Assembly (NCBI GenBank): GCA_964200185.2
Contig: CAXNAD020000148.1
Location: 1 to 27,206 of the forward strand
Length of the DNA: 27,206 bases
Direction: 5' to 3'
Source of the DNA: Choristocarpus tenellus KU-1152
Lineage: Eukaryota > Phaeophyceae
The notes under the pieces were generated by a model. It worked only from the letters and a program-made list of their open reading frames with translations. It did not search any database and was not told where the DNA came from. Positions 1 through 13,300 of this stretch are shown in pieces; the stretch's first letter is position 1, and each line of letters begins with the position of its first letter. The translations under genes and the position numbers were made by a program.

Positions 1-20
1 CCCCTCCCAGATACTTTGGG

Positions 21-363
21 TCAGTTGCGTACAAGGGAGCAGTCATCTGGCATGTGACACGTAAATCGAGACCAAGCTACTTCTTCCCCCACAGTTGCCA
101 AAATGCTTGTGGAACCCTTTTCCCTTGGGCACACTGAAGAACGTGAGCAAGTCTATTTATCTTTTCAACATCAACAGGCACTCATCAAACTTCATCAAAT
201 CACAGGCTTATGCCTCAAGTACCGTGCTGTCACGATCCCCCCCTCCCTCACCCTCCACTTCTGTACAGGTTTTCACATCCATGCGGACAAGAATTTTGTC
301 CTTGACGGGGGTCTGCTGCACCACAATGTTCAGTTTTTCGCACAAAGCAGCATCCTTGCCTGT
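21..363 (-). CDS. 3' end of an unidentified protein gene (last two exons)
   Basis: I do not recognise this protein. Two exons read on the minus strand, 363-252 and 133-21, separated by a 118-base GT-AG intron. The upstream exon follows an acceptor ending TTTTCAG and finishes at GAGG|GTGAGG. The last exon follows CTTCAG and ends in a TGA stop at 23-21. The phases agree (phase 1 to phase 1), giving 74 residues in one frame. The peptide is mixed and soluble-looking, with stretches such as KLNIVVQQTPVKDKILVRMD and TVGEEVAWSRFTCHMPDDCS and several cysteines. No membrane segment or known motif is visible. The rest of the gene should lie to the right on the minus strand, towards the start of the phospholipase gene, so the two would be divergent. 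A third possible exon ends at a good GTAAGG donor at 594 (reading VAVLMRRAWASEDDLVRLKE), but its phase 2 does not fit the exon at 363, so at least one exon would be missing. Reading frame and splicing are seen; the gene call is inference. Confidence 0.5.
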
Positions 364-1175
364 CTGAAAACCTACTCTACAATGAAGGTAATTTCAGTTG
401 AACTGCCTACTAGCCGTAATCGGACCTTCACTCTCCACTCGTCGAACTACTCTACTTTATTGGCGGCCTGTTTTTAGGAATGATTCATTTAATGTCACTC
501 CCGCTCCTTGAGTGCCCCTGCTTTTTGGCACCCCCACTTCATAGCACCAAGTAGTCCAGGTCGATAAAGTTAGAGATAAATTTTTCACCTTACGTTGTCT
601 CTTTGAGTCTAACCAAATCGTCCTCAGAAGCCCAAGCCCGTCTCATCAGTACCGCCACATACCTCATTCCATTATTGCTATTCACATGTTTTCAACATTC
701 TTCATGTTTTCAACATACCAGGTCGCCATGGCGAGTTCTCTGTTTCGATTAATCTGAGCTGTCGCCTAAGAAATAGTGACCTCTCTGCTGTACGAGACGC
801 GTGGTCGTACCCTCTCTCGGTCGACTGTTTTCTTCTCTCTTCCTTTCTTTCTCTAGACTACCTCCATTCATCCTTTCTTCCCCTACTCTGTGACTGGTCA
901 CCTCAAAACTCAGAGCCAACATAGAAATCCCTCTCATTCCCGAATCAGGCAGCTAATCGTCCAGGGCACTCCAAAATGAAGCTAAATTAGCCATGTTTTC
1001 CACGTGGTGTCTTAACACCCGCAGGACTCTGTACGTCTCGGTGATGTTTCACCTTCCTCCTCCCAACTGAATGTCAGGTACTTTATATCAGATTCAGGGT
1101 CCTTAGTATGTACCAAAAACATTGTAAATCAATCTCAACCAATAACATACAAGGAAAATGGTATGTGGATTGTAG
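364..1175. other. Intergenic or 5' region between divergent genes
   Basis: No firm gene is visible here. It should hold the upstream exons of the minus-strand gene and the promoter of the plus-strand phospholipase gene. A minus-strand exon-like stretch ends at 594 with a GTAAGG donor. Another minus-strand open frame at 749-937 begins with a methionine and has a possible donor after the residues LALSFE. Neither can be joined in phase to the exon at 252-363. A 14-base direct repeat (CATGTTTTCAACAT) occurs twice between about 685 and 717. Bases 820-855 are a pyrimidine-rich TTTC/TCTC tract on the plus strand. Confidence 0.3.
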
Positions 1176-1316
1176 TTATGGTCGTGGTGGCGCTCTGTGG
1201 CAGATCAAGTTGAACATGAGATTAACCACCACATACCAACCTTCAAAAGTTCAGACATTGTCACTTCGGAAGTGCCACGGGTGTGCCGTGGTGCAAGCCT
1301 TGCTGAGGGAGAAAAT

Positions 1317-4300
1317 ATGGACATTGAACCAGTATGGATGGTGCAGGTATGTGGAACGAACGTAGCTCAATGAACCGAGGATAAATTCTTTACTAGGGTC
1401 ATCGCTTGTCTTTCGGTTGAGGAAACATAATTATACCATTGTAGCCTGTCTGTAGAATGAGGAGCCCCGATCGACATCGTCTTTGAACCAGGAACCTCTA
1501 AGATGAACAATCACCTGAACATGGTGCTGGTTATGTCGAGATGTACACGAGAATAACATGTCTACGCGCTGAGGTATTCAAAAATTGGTGGGTTTTCTTA
1601 CGCACAACAGTTGGAATCGTTGCAATTGGGGAAGCACACAAACAATCGCCATGTTTACAAATGTGCCATTATTGATAGCTTGCCCTAACCCTGAGTTGGT
1701 GAGGGTTGTCATCGATCGGCGGACGATCGCATCTGTGCAAGATTGCATCTGTGCAAGATCGCATTTGTGTAAGATCAAACTATTTCCGTCTTCCACCAAT
1801 TGACCTACTGCCAAACACAAAATCCAACACAGGCGCTGCCAGATCCCTCTGCAAGGCAGCCATCCCCCGATTCTCAGGAAAAAGTCCGCTGGAATTCCTT
1901 TCCATCCTGTGACAACGAAATGCTAGAAGAGGCTCACAATGGTGGAAAGGGGTATCGCGGTGAAGTACTGGTGTATGGACGGAAGTATGTGGTGGACATG
2001 AAGGTGCGGGGTTCTGCTTTCCTTTTTGCCACAACTTCCACTCCCGTGCAAATTTTACCAACGCTTGAGGGTTTTCTGTCCCATGAGATCTAATACACGC
2101 GTGAATTACTTAACTCGATTTCGTTGCTGTTCCACTACATCAGTATATGGTGTCGGACCTGTTCCTGTCAAATCCCCATACCCAATCGTATTGCTACTGG
2201 CATGCCGATGTCTTCTATACAGGAAAGACCTCGTCAGTGGGCAAACAAGAACTCATGGAGCATCAATGGAACAAGGAAATTATATTGCCTTAGTTGCGGT
2301 ATTGAGAAGTGTAAGAATTTACCTCTGCAAAGCCTTAATACCTACTATCATTTGTCACCTCACAAGTCCATTGTCAACTTGATCTCCAACCTCATCAAAT
2401 GCATGAGTACTACCCTAACCTCCGTATCTGAACTGATATTTTACAAGAGAATGAAGCAGATCTAGAGCCAACTGCAGCCTGAGAACCCCACTCTAAGTTG
2501 GCAGTGGCTTGATCCCTGCTTTGCCTACTGATGTGCAGGACCTGTGATAATTTTCTTGTCGTTTACTTGAAAGACCAAATAACCTAGTCAATGCCAAAGC
2601 ATAGTCCAATTGCTCCTAGTTCAGCTACATTCTGAGAAAAGACTTGGTAGTAGCCTAGTTTCCGTACAGAGAATCGCAGATGTGAGCTCTGCTTGGATTT
2701 GGTGACCTTACGTGCATTGTAGTCACCTCATGAGGAAGTACCTATGGATTATGGGTAATAGATAACTTGGACTGCACGACTGGGGTGATGGATATTGTCA
2801 ATCTTCTATTGAGAGTTGATGCGAGAGACTGGTGCTGTGGTTTGACTTGGTTTGTGCACAGGATGGGAAGATAAATCCCCCCTATCAGCCACGAGACTTT
2901 TTTTTGTAACACTATTAATATAGCGTTCACCTTGTTAAGCTGTTTTCAACTCTTATGTTCCAATTCTGTTCCTTCACAAGCCAGAATTCACTAAGCAATA
3001 GACATTGGTACTAGAGGCAGGCATGTCGACATAGTTTGCTGATGTGTATTGTATTATATGTGCGATTACGTGAATGACTTTATATTTGTATGTCAATGAA
3101 TCTTTGTGTGTGTGTATACCCATACATGTATTCGTGTGTCTATGGTACCTTGCTCGTGCAGCAAATGACAATGAGACCCTTGTATTGGAATGAAGAGATG
3201 GACATCAGACCTGTGAGAAGAGGAACATACTTCTTGAAGTCAAGCAATGGGAGCTGGTGCCCGTATGACTCTGAGGACTCAAAGATTATTGAGGTGAGAT
3301 TAGGGGGGAAGGCAACATCAAAGGGGAAAAATAGAGGGGATTGGTGAGAAGCATGGTGTTTCTGTTATATTGTTGGTTTGAAACAGGAGAGGTCATACAA
3401 CTACACGTTTCGACGAAGAGGTGATGTTGAAGGTATTATCAGCCTTTGTTTTCATGCTCCTAGTCTTACACCTTGAGTGCATTGATAAGTAGACTATCTT
3501 GGGGAAGGGGGGGATTGGTGGGGTTGCTGGACCCATGGAGAACGAGTGTGAATGTGATCCTCAGTTACAATTGGAGGGAGAGGCTGTTCTAGACTGCCTT
3601 GAGCTCGTCAAGTGACTGGAGATGATTTCATATTGGGTTGTTTGTTAGAGTAGGGTTAATATGTTTGATTAAGAATAATATGCAGTCATTACCTTTTGCC
3701 TTGGCTGGTCCAGGGAATTTTTTCGAGGAAAGTAGAATTCATATAGTTAATTTGCAGGTAAGGATGGCGGCAATCTTAATGGAATTGTCTTACTTGGTCT
3801 AACTTGGACCTTGCCATGCATTATCCGTTCACAATCAGGGACAAACCTGCAGCAAATTGTTGATAGCTGGTCAATTTGAAGCACAAACTGCTAATTATCT
3901 CTGATGTTGCTGCAAGAGTTTGCAGCACCAGATATGGCAACCTAGTCGATTTCTTGTGTCCCCATAGAGGGTGCCCCCTTGAGTTGCTTGAGTTAGGTAA
4001 TATTATAATTGGGAGGATTGGATTCTGATGGTATTAATAGCATATGATGCCTTTCTGTATGAGTGGTGGCCGTTGCCGATATTTTTCATCTCTTGGGGAG
4101 ACTGTAGGTCTTTTTGAGCCTTACCTTGAGTGATGCCAAGATTGCACAATAGATTCCATTATATGAGCAGTAATATGTGCTCCCGTGGAACAATCTGCGT
4201 ATCACATTGAACTAAGTGGATAAGTTCGCACTGCGGCCTTCAGTTTCCCCTCAATATTGTTCAATCTCATCTTATAGTATCACTAGTACATGGTGGTGTT

Positions 4301-7300
4301 AGGAGAGAGAAGTGTGTGTGCCGTTACTAATTTGTAGTTGCACTATTGTCTGTTTCATGGTTGCAGAAACTGTTTGAGCAACTGATGACATGGGGCTCTT
4401 TGGTGTATGATACTGCTTGATACATTGTAGTGGGGTGTGATATGTGGCATTGTGATATTTGAGTAGTGTTTTTTGGTATGATTTTGGTAGTTCAAATTGG
4501 ATGGGACTGCTTTAAGTTGCGCTGGGTGAACAAAGCTTTGTTGTGACGAGATGGGTTTTGATATTAGTGTTCAGGTGTACGACTTACCCATGAGTATCTG
4601 CTGGTAAGCAAGTTGTATGTGTTGAGGTGTGACTGGACAGGAGGGTGAATAGACCTTTTGGCGTAAGTATTATATTTAGTTATGCTTTGAACATTATGTA
4701 TGTCTTAGATTCTTGTTGTAGCATTTGAAGTACATTGTGTTTAGTTAACAAGACGATTTTTCCTCACACGGGTGTGCTCAAATGTCGACCATTGTTATTA
4801 TTTCTCAACCGGTGTAACTTTGCTTTTCGTCTGTTATTTTTTTTTCAATGTTTGGAGTGTATATCTATTTTAGCTCACCTTCCTGTGCTTTCCTTCCCTA
4901 TATTGGTATAAGGGTTAGGGTTGGAATGCACTCCATATGCGAACACTTCTTCTATGAACGTCTACTTCAGAACTCCCTGGGAATTGTTCCATAGTATGCT
5001 GGAAAGTGATTATTGGTGAACCTCAACTGCAGCCATGTGCGTTTGTGTGTGTGCGTTTTTTTATGGAAGCTACAACAAGGTAGAGATGGGAATTCACTTC
5101 TCGCTTTTGTACATCGCTGTGTCTCAAACTCATCTTGTGTTGCTTGCCATGCAGGACCTTTACTCCTCTGCGGTTCCTGCCTTGAAGGACCAAGTAGAAA
5201 TCGAGACAACTCTGCACGATGGACAGCACAAGGTGTGTCTTGCATTCCCTGTGTTGAGTGTTTCTGTGTGGGTGTATTGCAGTTGTAGTTGTGGGTGGGG
5301 CTCTCTTCTCTTTGTTGGTGTACCTGCTTGAGTTTTTTCCTGTTTGTGCCATTCCCTGTTACACCTATCCTTCTTTTTTTTTATGACCTCCTGGGTAGAT
5401 TTTTTAGTGTCGACTCTGTCTTCGTAAATTTCAACTGTCCTCTCACCATATGCACCCATGCATTTCATCCAATGTGTATGCAAATGGATGTGTGCGTCTG
5501 TGTGAAGGTGGCTATCAAGAAGACGAGAGGCTCCAGGGTGGACCCAGGGGCGAAGGAGCGAGGGGAGGACTTTGTCCTGGAGATACGCCAGAGGTGAGAG
5601 CCAGTGTTGTTGGAAGAGAGATGTTGTTCTGAGGAGACCTTTGAGAGAGATTATCCCTCGCTGTTGAACTTCAATTGCCTCGTAGCCTCATGACTGTTGA
5701 TTAAGAATATCAGCAACACAGTGGTGATTATGAGAGAGGGAGCTGTGTGGCTGACCTCAAGACATGCTCATTGGTTTCTGTGCTGACCAGGCAAGGGCAA
5801 TGTGGCTAGTGCCTGGGATTGGTGGTGCTATAGAGGGCTTTGGTTCAGGCTACTGTTCCAATATGTAGTATGGCTGTTGTTTTGTGTTTACAAGATGTGG
5901 TGTGCCCATCATTGTACTTCAAAATATTTCTTAGTTGCTAGTTTGTTAGTAGAGGAGCACTGTACCTTCCATGGGGCTTTGTGATTCTTGGTGCACGTTT
6001 TCTGTTGAATCAAAGGGCTTCTATCAACACAAATTTAACTTTTTGAACACACTGGAAAGCACCTCCAATTAAGTTGCTGACTGATGTTCACACCACATTT
6101 GATCTGAGTTGTCTGCTTGCATTGACAAACACTACTGTGTTGAGTGTTTGGTATCATCTTAAGCAATGAGTCTTCTATGTAAGTGATTGCTTAGCAGTTG
6201 CAAGCAATGGACAGGGGGCCCTACACATAGTGGTTGGTGTAGAGGGTCTCTCTTGCCGTAGATAGTTCAAGAATGACTATTGGTCTGGGCTGACTGCTGT
6301 TACAAGCCTGACAGGCTACAAGGGTGTTCCTCTGACTGAAGTCATTGCCCTGGTGAAAGGATTCACTATTGGGCGCTGTAGCACAATATTTTGTGATCCC
6401 AGTATTTACTATCTGCGTATATGTGTTGTGCATAGTTATTCAATATATTTCATCTTCAACACTTTTTGTGTTGGTGTACATCAAGTATTGCATGGATGTG
6501 TTGCACCTGATACCAAGGCAAAGTACATAACTGGATTTGTGTTCTCGGTCACTCTATTGCTCTATTTCTGTTCAGGTAGAGAGGAGTTAGTTCCATAATA
6601 TTCTTTGTTATTGTCATGGAAGTCAGTGGCTAAACCAACAGTTGAAACCTAGGGAACAAGGAATGTTCAATATCTCTTTGCTTTCTGTGTTTATTTGTTG
6701 TTTGTTAATCTATTCTTTTTTTTCCAGAAAGAGCATGATGTCAGTATTGGGCTACTCCATTGGGACCGTCCAGCAGGTGGTCTACCGTGGTCTCCCTCCA
6801 GGTGGTGTGGAGGCCAAGACCAAGGGAAAAGAAAGTAGTCAAGGACTGAATAAGAAGATGCAGCAGAGCTTGGCCCCACAGCACCTTGTGTTCTTGGTTC
6901 ACGGCATTGGCGAACGCATGGCAAGCTGCCTTGTACATTTGAGACTTTATAGTAGGGGTGTAGATATGGGGGAACACTTTGATAACGTTGGGTGGGAGGG
7001 TTTAGTTGGAATTAGGGGTAAGGTTGAGGATATTTTGTGGGTGAGTATTAACAGATGCAACGGAAAGAGAGGAATCTATAGTGTGGGGATGTGGATATAA
7101 ACGTATGGGTAAGTTAGGGGGTGGGAAGGGAGATGGTGTAGTGTGGATTCATGGGGTTGATGGGAAACTAAATAGTCTTTTCATGACCTGCCTTGATTAT
7201 TATTAGAGTTAACTATTTGTACAATGCTAGAATAACCTTTTGCAGTCTCCCAGAAGTATATATGATAGGTGTAGCACGCCCTCTCACTATGAGTCTTCAG

Positions 7301-10300
7301 TGATTTGTGTGGAGTCATTATTTGACTTCACTAAGCTTTAAAAATGTCCGAATATTTGTATTTCACATGTCGTCAAAAAAGGCACATTTTGCAAAAGCGC
7401 TGTGACTCTGATTCTCCCTTAAACACGCATAGCTCTAGGCCTGTCACTAACTCCACCATCTAGGAGCCAGCTGCTGTGAAGATATCCAATACTACCTTGG
7501 GTTAACAGTTTTTTCATAGCGATTCCTTTGGAGTTCAAACTTTCCTTGGTGGGTATCCGATTTAGTACACAGTGCAACACGGAGTGTAATGTAAAATGTG
7601 AGGTTTTTTCTTCTGCCCAGTTGGTGCTTCATGTGCTTTCATTTTTATTTTCGGAAATCAGATACCACTGGACACGCTCCTGCCTATTAGTGCCAATTCT
7701 AAAGAGCATTTAGGCACCTTCTATCGATTCAGGACTTTTGCTTTGCCCTTGTCACTCATTTACACATCTTCCAACCCCCTGCCAGTGGTCCAAGGGCAAC
7801 AATGTAGGGATGCCCAGCCTTCGGAAGCAGTCCGATGATCTGCGGGAATCTTCTGAACGCCTTCTAGAAGAGCTATGCATACAAGACTCTGAGAAACTCA
7901 AGCTTGAATCCGTGGCATCTCCTGAAGGGTCAACCGATCTGGGGGCAGGTTTCATTGAGTTCCTACCTGTCGAGTGGTATGATGAGGTGACCACTATTTT
8001 TGGGCAGAAAAGAGGTGTGCTATTTCTTCTCGTCAAAGCCTTGTTCGCTTGGTAACTTACGACATTGTTTTTGCTTTTTCGAAGTATCTTCTCCAGTGCT
8101 CTAACTCTTAGTAGTTTGGTTTTGACGTTTGTCTCCGCAACTTCAGCATTGGGTAGGATTCTTCCCGCTCATCTTGTTGGTTTTGACGTTTGTCGATGAT
8201 TGGTCTCTACCAGAAGTTGATGTTGGAACAACATGGTTGCATTTCTGTATGGGTATGTGTTTACCGATAGCTGCGTCTTAAAGAGGCTAATCTTGAAGCA
8301 TTTGGCAACTTATAGTCCATTCAATTCTTGTTGTGAAGTTTTCCTTCCCACTTGCCCTCCCACCATATTTCTGTGTCTATCAACAGTGTACTTTGGGGCA
8401 GCATTTGCAGTATATACACCTCTTGGGTGTGCGCAATTATAAATTGTTTATGTAAAACATTGTTCAGAGAGCTATCTACTGAGCGTGCTGATCAAAGAAC
8501 TTCCTCTATTTTTGGATCCTGGCTTCGAATTGATCTAGCACAACAGTATCATTGTTCAGACCTTAAATGTGTTGACTTTTTGTTGCTACAACAGGTCCAT
8601 CAGAGTGGTGGAGAGAAGGGTGAGCACAACGGCATAGACAACAATCTAAACAGGATCTCTCTTCCCAGCATTCCTGCCTTAAGACAATTTGCCAACGAGG
8701 TGCTCATGGATATTATGTACTACCTGACACCTAGGTATGTGTGCATTCTATGCCTGGTAACTGCTCCGTAGCAAGTTACTCAATCCATTTGGTAATGTAG
8801 GGTACAAATATATTGTATTACTCTCCGTAGATATGTACTGAGAAGTAATATGTTTGCTGCTTGTTGAACTATCCCAGGGTGGGCCCTAGCAGACACCAAA
8901 GTTTCTATCATTTCATTGATTCAGGGACCATAGCCAGTAAAGCAATAGTGGAAGAATCTGAAAGTGCCCTGATTGTAGGTTCACCTGTATTGATGCATTT
9001 TCCTCCTCCACTCCTTCATTTCCAACCTATCATACATCAAAGGTTGTATCAATTGCTTGGTGTAAACTGCATTTTCTGTTCATCTTTTAGTGCACGGAAA
9101 TAATGACCTTGGAGGTACATCTGCATTTAAATCTCCTGCGTACAAATTGTTCCTGTTGAAGATGTCCACCGCCTTCATCCCAAATCTTTGTGTAGAATGT
9201 GTGGGGGGTGACAACTTAATTGATGCTTGCAAGTCACCACATGCCCCAAATGTCTATCCAATGGAAGTAACTAGGCACCATATATGATCTAGAGATATGC
9301 TACTACTGTACTCTTATTGGTGTACAAATCCGAAGCACTTGATATGAGCAGTAAAATCGACCCTCATAGAAGAATCTATCATTTGAAAGAGCTAAAATTG
9401 ATTCAAGTTTGAGCCAAAGCATCCTAGAGGGGGGTGCAGTTGATCTTGAGGGACTTCTGTGACTGCCCTTCTGAATTTCGAATTGTGTGTGGGATCGTGT
9501 GTTCAGGAAATGGCAATTCCTTTATCTAGAAACACCTTCTACATCCGTAGTTCCCTGTCCCTGATGGGGATTCCCAAATTGGGAAATGGGGGTGTCAGGC
9601 ACAACAATTTGTAAGCCTCCTTCTGATCAAACTGACCAAAATCATCTCCCTCTACAATGCCATGGGTCAACTCTGATACACTAATAGCTTGGAATGGACA
9701 GATTGCATTATTTGCACCTCCTTGAGTATTCCATTTTTGCTCTGGGACCCTCATAGTGCTTACCCCTCAGTCAAGTACTGTCAAGGTCCTTCGTGTGATA
9801 AAATGTTTGGGCGAGTGATGACAAAACTAATAATACCTTCCCCTTGTTCCTCCTCTATCAGGCTAATGAATATTATCGTTGAAACTGTGGCGTCCAAGAT
9901 GAAAAGAATGTTTACTACCTTCTCGAAGTACAACCCAGACTTTCACGGAAAGGTTAGTAGCCCTGATGTGAATGTACATTTTTTCTTCTTCTTGGAGCAG
10001 GACTATGTTGACACGGTCTTTCACCTTCTGTGTAATAAACTTACTGCTTGTTTTTCCTTGACATATCTTTCCTGGTATGTTGAGTATAGCCCGTTACTAT
10101 TGCTGACCGAACAATGTTGCTACTTGGCTCAGGTTGAGGTACAGTTGGAATGTTATTTGTCTGTAAACAAGTCAGAGTTTGATTCTGATACGAGATGCAG
10201 GAATTCTTCCTGCCGATTAAAGCCAATCAAATACAGCAGAGATCCAGGCAATAGTGTCCAGTAACAAAATTAGTTCTTATTTAGAAGAGGAAGACTTCTT

Positions 10301-13300
10301 ATTGGTATCTTGAAGGTGCAGTGCTCAGCCCAAGCAGTTCCCTCTTGAAGTATCATGTAGATATTGGTTGGAAGAGCCTGATGTCAGTTCCTGTCTCCTG
10401 GTGTTGTACTACGAGTCCTATTTGCTTTAGAGGAAGGGGCGGCTGGTGGCATTGTTTGGGAAATGGAAGCGGGCGCTGCCCCCCTGCACATGGGGTGTGT
10501 AGTAGGGAAAATGAGGTCATATGATAATAGGGTGACTTCAGCAACAACTTCTAAGAAGTGCAAAGTGCTTCCGCTTCATTTATAGTCCTGAGCTTTGTAC
10601 ATTGGCATGTGATTTCATGAATATTGGACGTGGATAGAGCATGTGAAGAAATCCCTTTTAGTCGAAGGAATAGACAAAGGTACATGAATATATATTGCTT
10701 CATTGTTCAAGCCTTCTGATATTATATACTCATGATAGCAGCGACTTAATATTTTGCGGCTCCATGTTGGATGAGTCGATATTAGTATCTTCTCAAATGC
10801 TGATATCGTAATTATTGCTTGCATTACATTGTGGGTTGAAAAGACAACAGTACCAATCCATCAACAATTGAATTATGCTCCTATCCCCCCCCCCAATAGA
10901 GTCGCAGGTACCTCAAATATCTTAAATCTCTCATATTTAATATTTTTTTCCCCATTGAGACTGGTCCATAGTAATGCTTGACCGGGGAGGTAGGAGTGTA
11001 CATGTGACTTTCAGTGTGTAATGCATACCTACAGCTTGGCTTGCTGCTATGGGGGCTGCAGTAGCCTTCTTGTCCAGCCCCCGGAGGTGTGTGTATGTGT
11101 GGGTGTGGGTGAGTCTCTGTACTCAACCTGTTGGACGGGTGATGCCCTTAAACCTCAGTCTGTAGGAACATACTCCTTGATTTGGGTGTGATAAGTCTGA
11201 AGGGAGTTGTGGAGTTAGTCTTTATCTGTGGAAACTCGGATTTTGGGGGGGGCATGTCGGTCCTTACAAAAGTATAGTATGACGCAATGACATCCTGATT
11301 CGCACGACATTATGGAAGTGGTTGGGTACCGATAATAAGGAGAGGAAGCGACTAAGTTGATATAGTGTAAGGGAATGTTTGCCTTTTCCATTACGTTTGA
11401 TTCCATACTGTTGATTATTTAAGTTTGTAACTTGTGAAGCATGGAGAGCACCTACCAAATATCGTCTCTTCTCCTTTACGCCATCCCATATTTGCAAGTC
11501 TGTTTGCCCCTCAACTCAAATTGGACCAATTTAGATTCAGTAAGCCTCTGTTGTGTCAGCCAAGTTTGGTGCCAGGTGCTGCACCTATGACACCCCCTTG
11601 AATCAATGAGATCAGCTACAAATTGTGGCAGTCTACATGTTAGGCAGGTGATGTTATGAGGGAGATCCTTGAGAGAGGTTTCAGTGAAGTGATATTATAT
11701 TATAAGATCTTGTTGTACCCGTAGAGTGTAGAATCCAAACTTTACAGGTGTATTGCCATTTCCGGGTGGTGTTCAACAGTTTCGATGTTGAGGAGTTTCA
11801 CCCTTTGCGCATGCAGCACCAATGCATGGCACCAATTCATCTGATCATTAATGTTCTCTTCAGGTGATCATTATGGGACACAGCCTTGGAACCATCATTA
11901 CATATGACATCCTTAAGGCACAGCCGCAGGGGAAGCTGAATGTTTCCATGAACTCACCAACCCTGGAAGTGCCAGTGCTAAAGTGGGTGGCCTACAGGAT
12001 CACAGGGGTTTAGGGAAGGGTGTCATTGATGTATCTGAATTTGTCCATACTTGTGGCAATAACACATTGTTTCTGTGCCTAGGAAGATAGCATTTTCGTG
12101 GTATGTATTCCTTTGCTCCTTCCTCACATTTAACGTCAAGGATAACTACCTACATACAAGCAGAAGGTATTCTACAAATCAGATTTCTCCTGCCAGTGCA
12201 CAATATCGCTACCCTTTTGTCTACTGGATGAAACAGTTCTGTACACTTTGGCCATATATTGTGGCGTGTTGCTCATCAAGTGAAATTACTGTGCTTGAAT
12301 ATGCTGAATATTGACTTGGGCAGCTGCAACAATTGTGTGTTTGCCTGTGTGTACTGATAAACCATGCACACATAGAAATGAAGTATAGTGTCAACAGACT
12401 CATGCAAAGTCAAACAAAAAGGAGTTGTGTCAATGCCGAATGGCGATCTCAACCTAAATGGATGCATGCACAATACCTGAAGTAGGTATAGTTTGAAATG
12501 TCTATCCGAATAGATTGACAAGCAACCACACAGAATATATTGTAGTACAAACATATGGCGAACTCATACATACGTGTTTAAGCTTCAAGATTGTGACTAC
12601 ATCGCGAATGCTTGGGTGCAGCTTGTTTCCTTTACCATGTGTTCATTATGGGTGGTGGGTAGACTTCTGAACATTTTGAAAACACCGTGGGGGGATAAGT
12701 ATATCCAGTGCCTATTCCATGCTAGGTATCTATGCCCTAACCCTACGGGTATGGCTCCTTCACTTACTACTCAAATCTAAATATTGACAATACCAGTTAA
12801 TCCGTACTTCGTTATTGCTCTCAACAGCTTTGAGCCCTGTGCGTTTGTGGCATGCGGATCACCCATTGGAGTGTTCCTCACTCTGCGAGGGGGAGCAGAG
12901 GAGGGTCTTGACCTAAGTTTCCCTACCACACCACACTTCTACAATGTGTTCCATGTGAGAGTAGCCCCAGGCGTAACTCTTTGCTTCTATTTCATGTGCT
13001 CCTGGTAAGTTTTGTGCATTGGAAGTGTAGTTCTTATCCCCATTGCCAAATATGTAGTAGTAAAACAAAGAGTGCACAAATTGTACATATGGGTTACACG
13101 TCTTTGCTTATGCTCTATGCAATTCCATTTTATGTGCTCAAAGCACATGCCTGCTGAAGTGCATCTGATCATAGACAGAACTGAATACAGGTATGGGCGT
13201 AGATGTTCTTGTGCTTATGTTGACCCTTCTAGAGCATAAACATTATTATTTGCTCAACTGTCTCAAAGGGTTATAGTGATTAAACCTGCAAGCCCAATCA

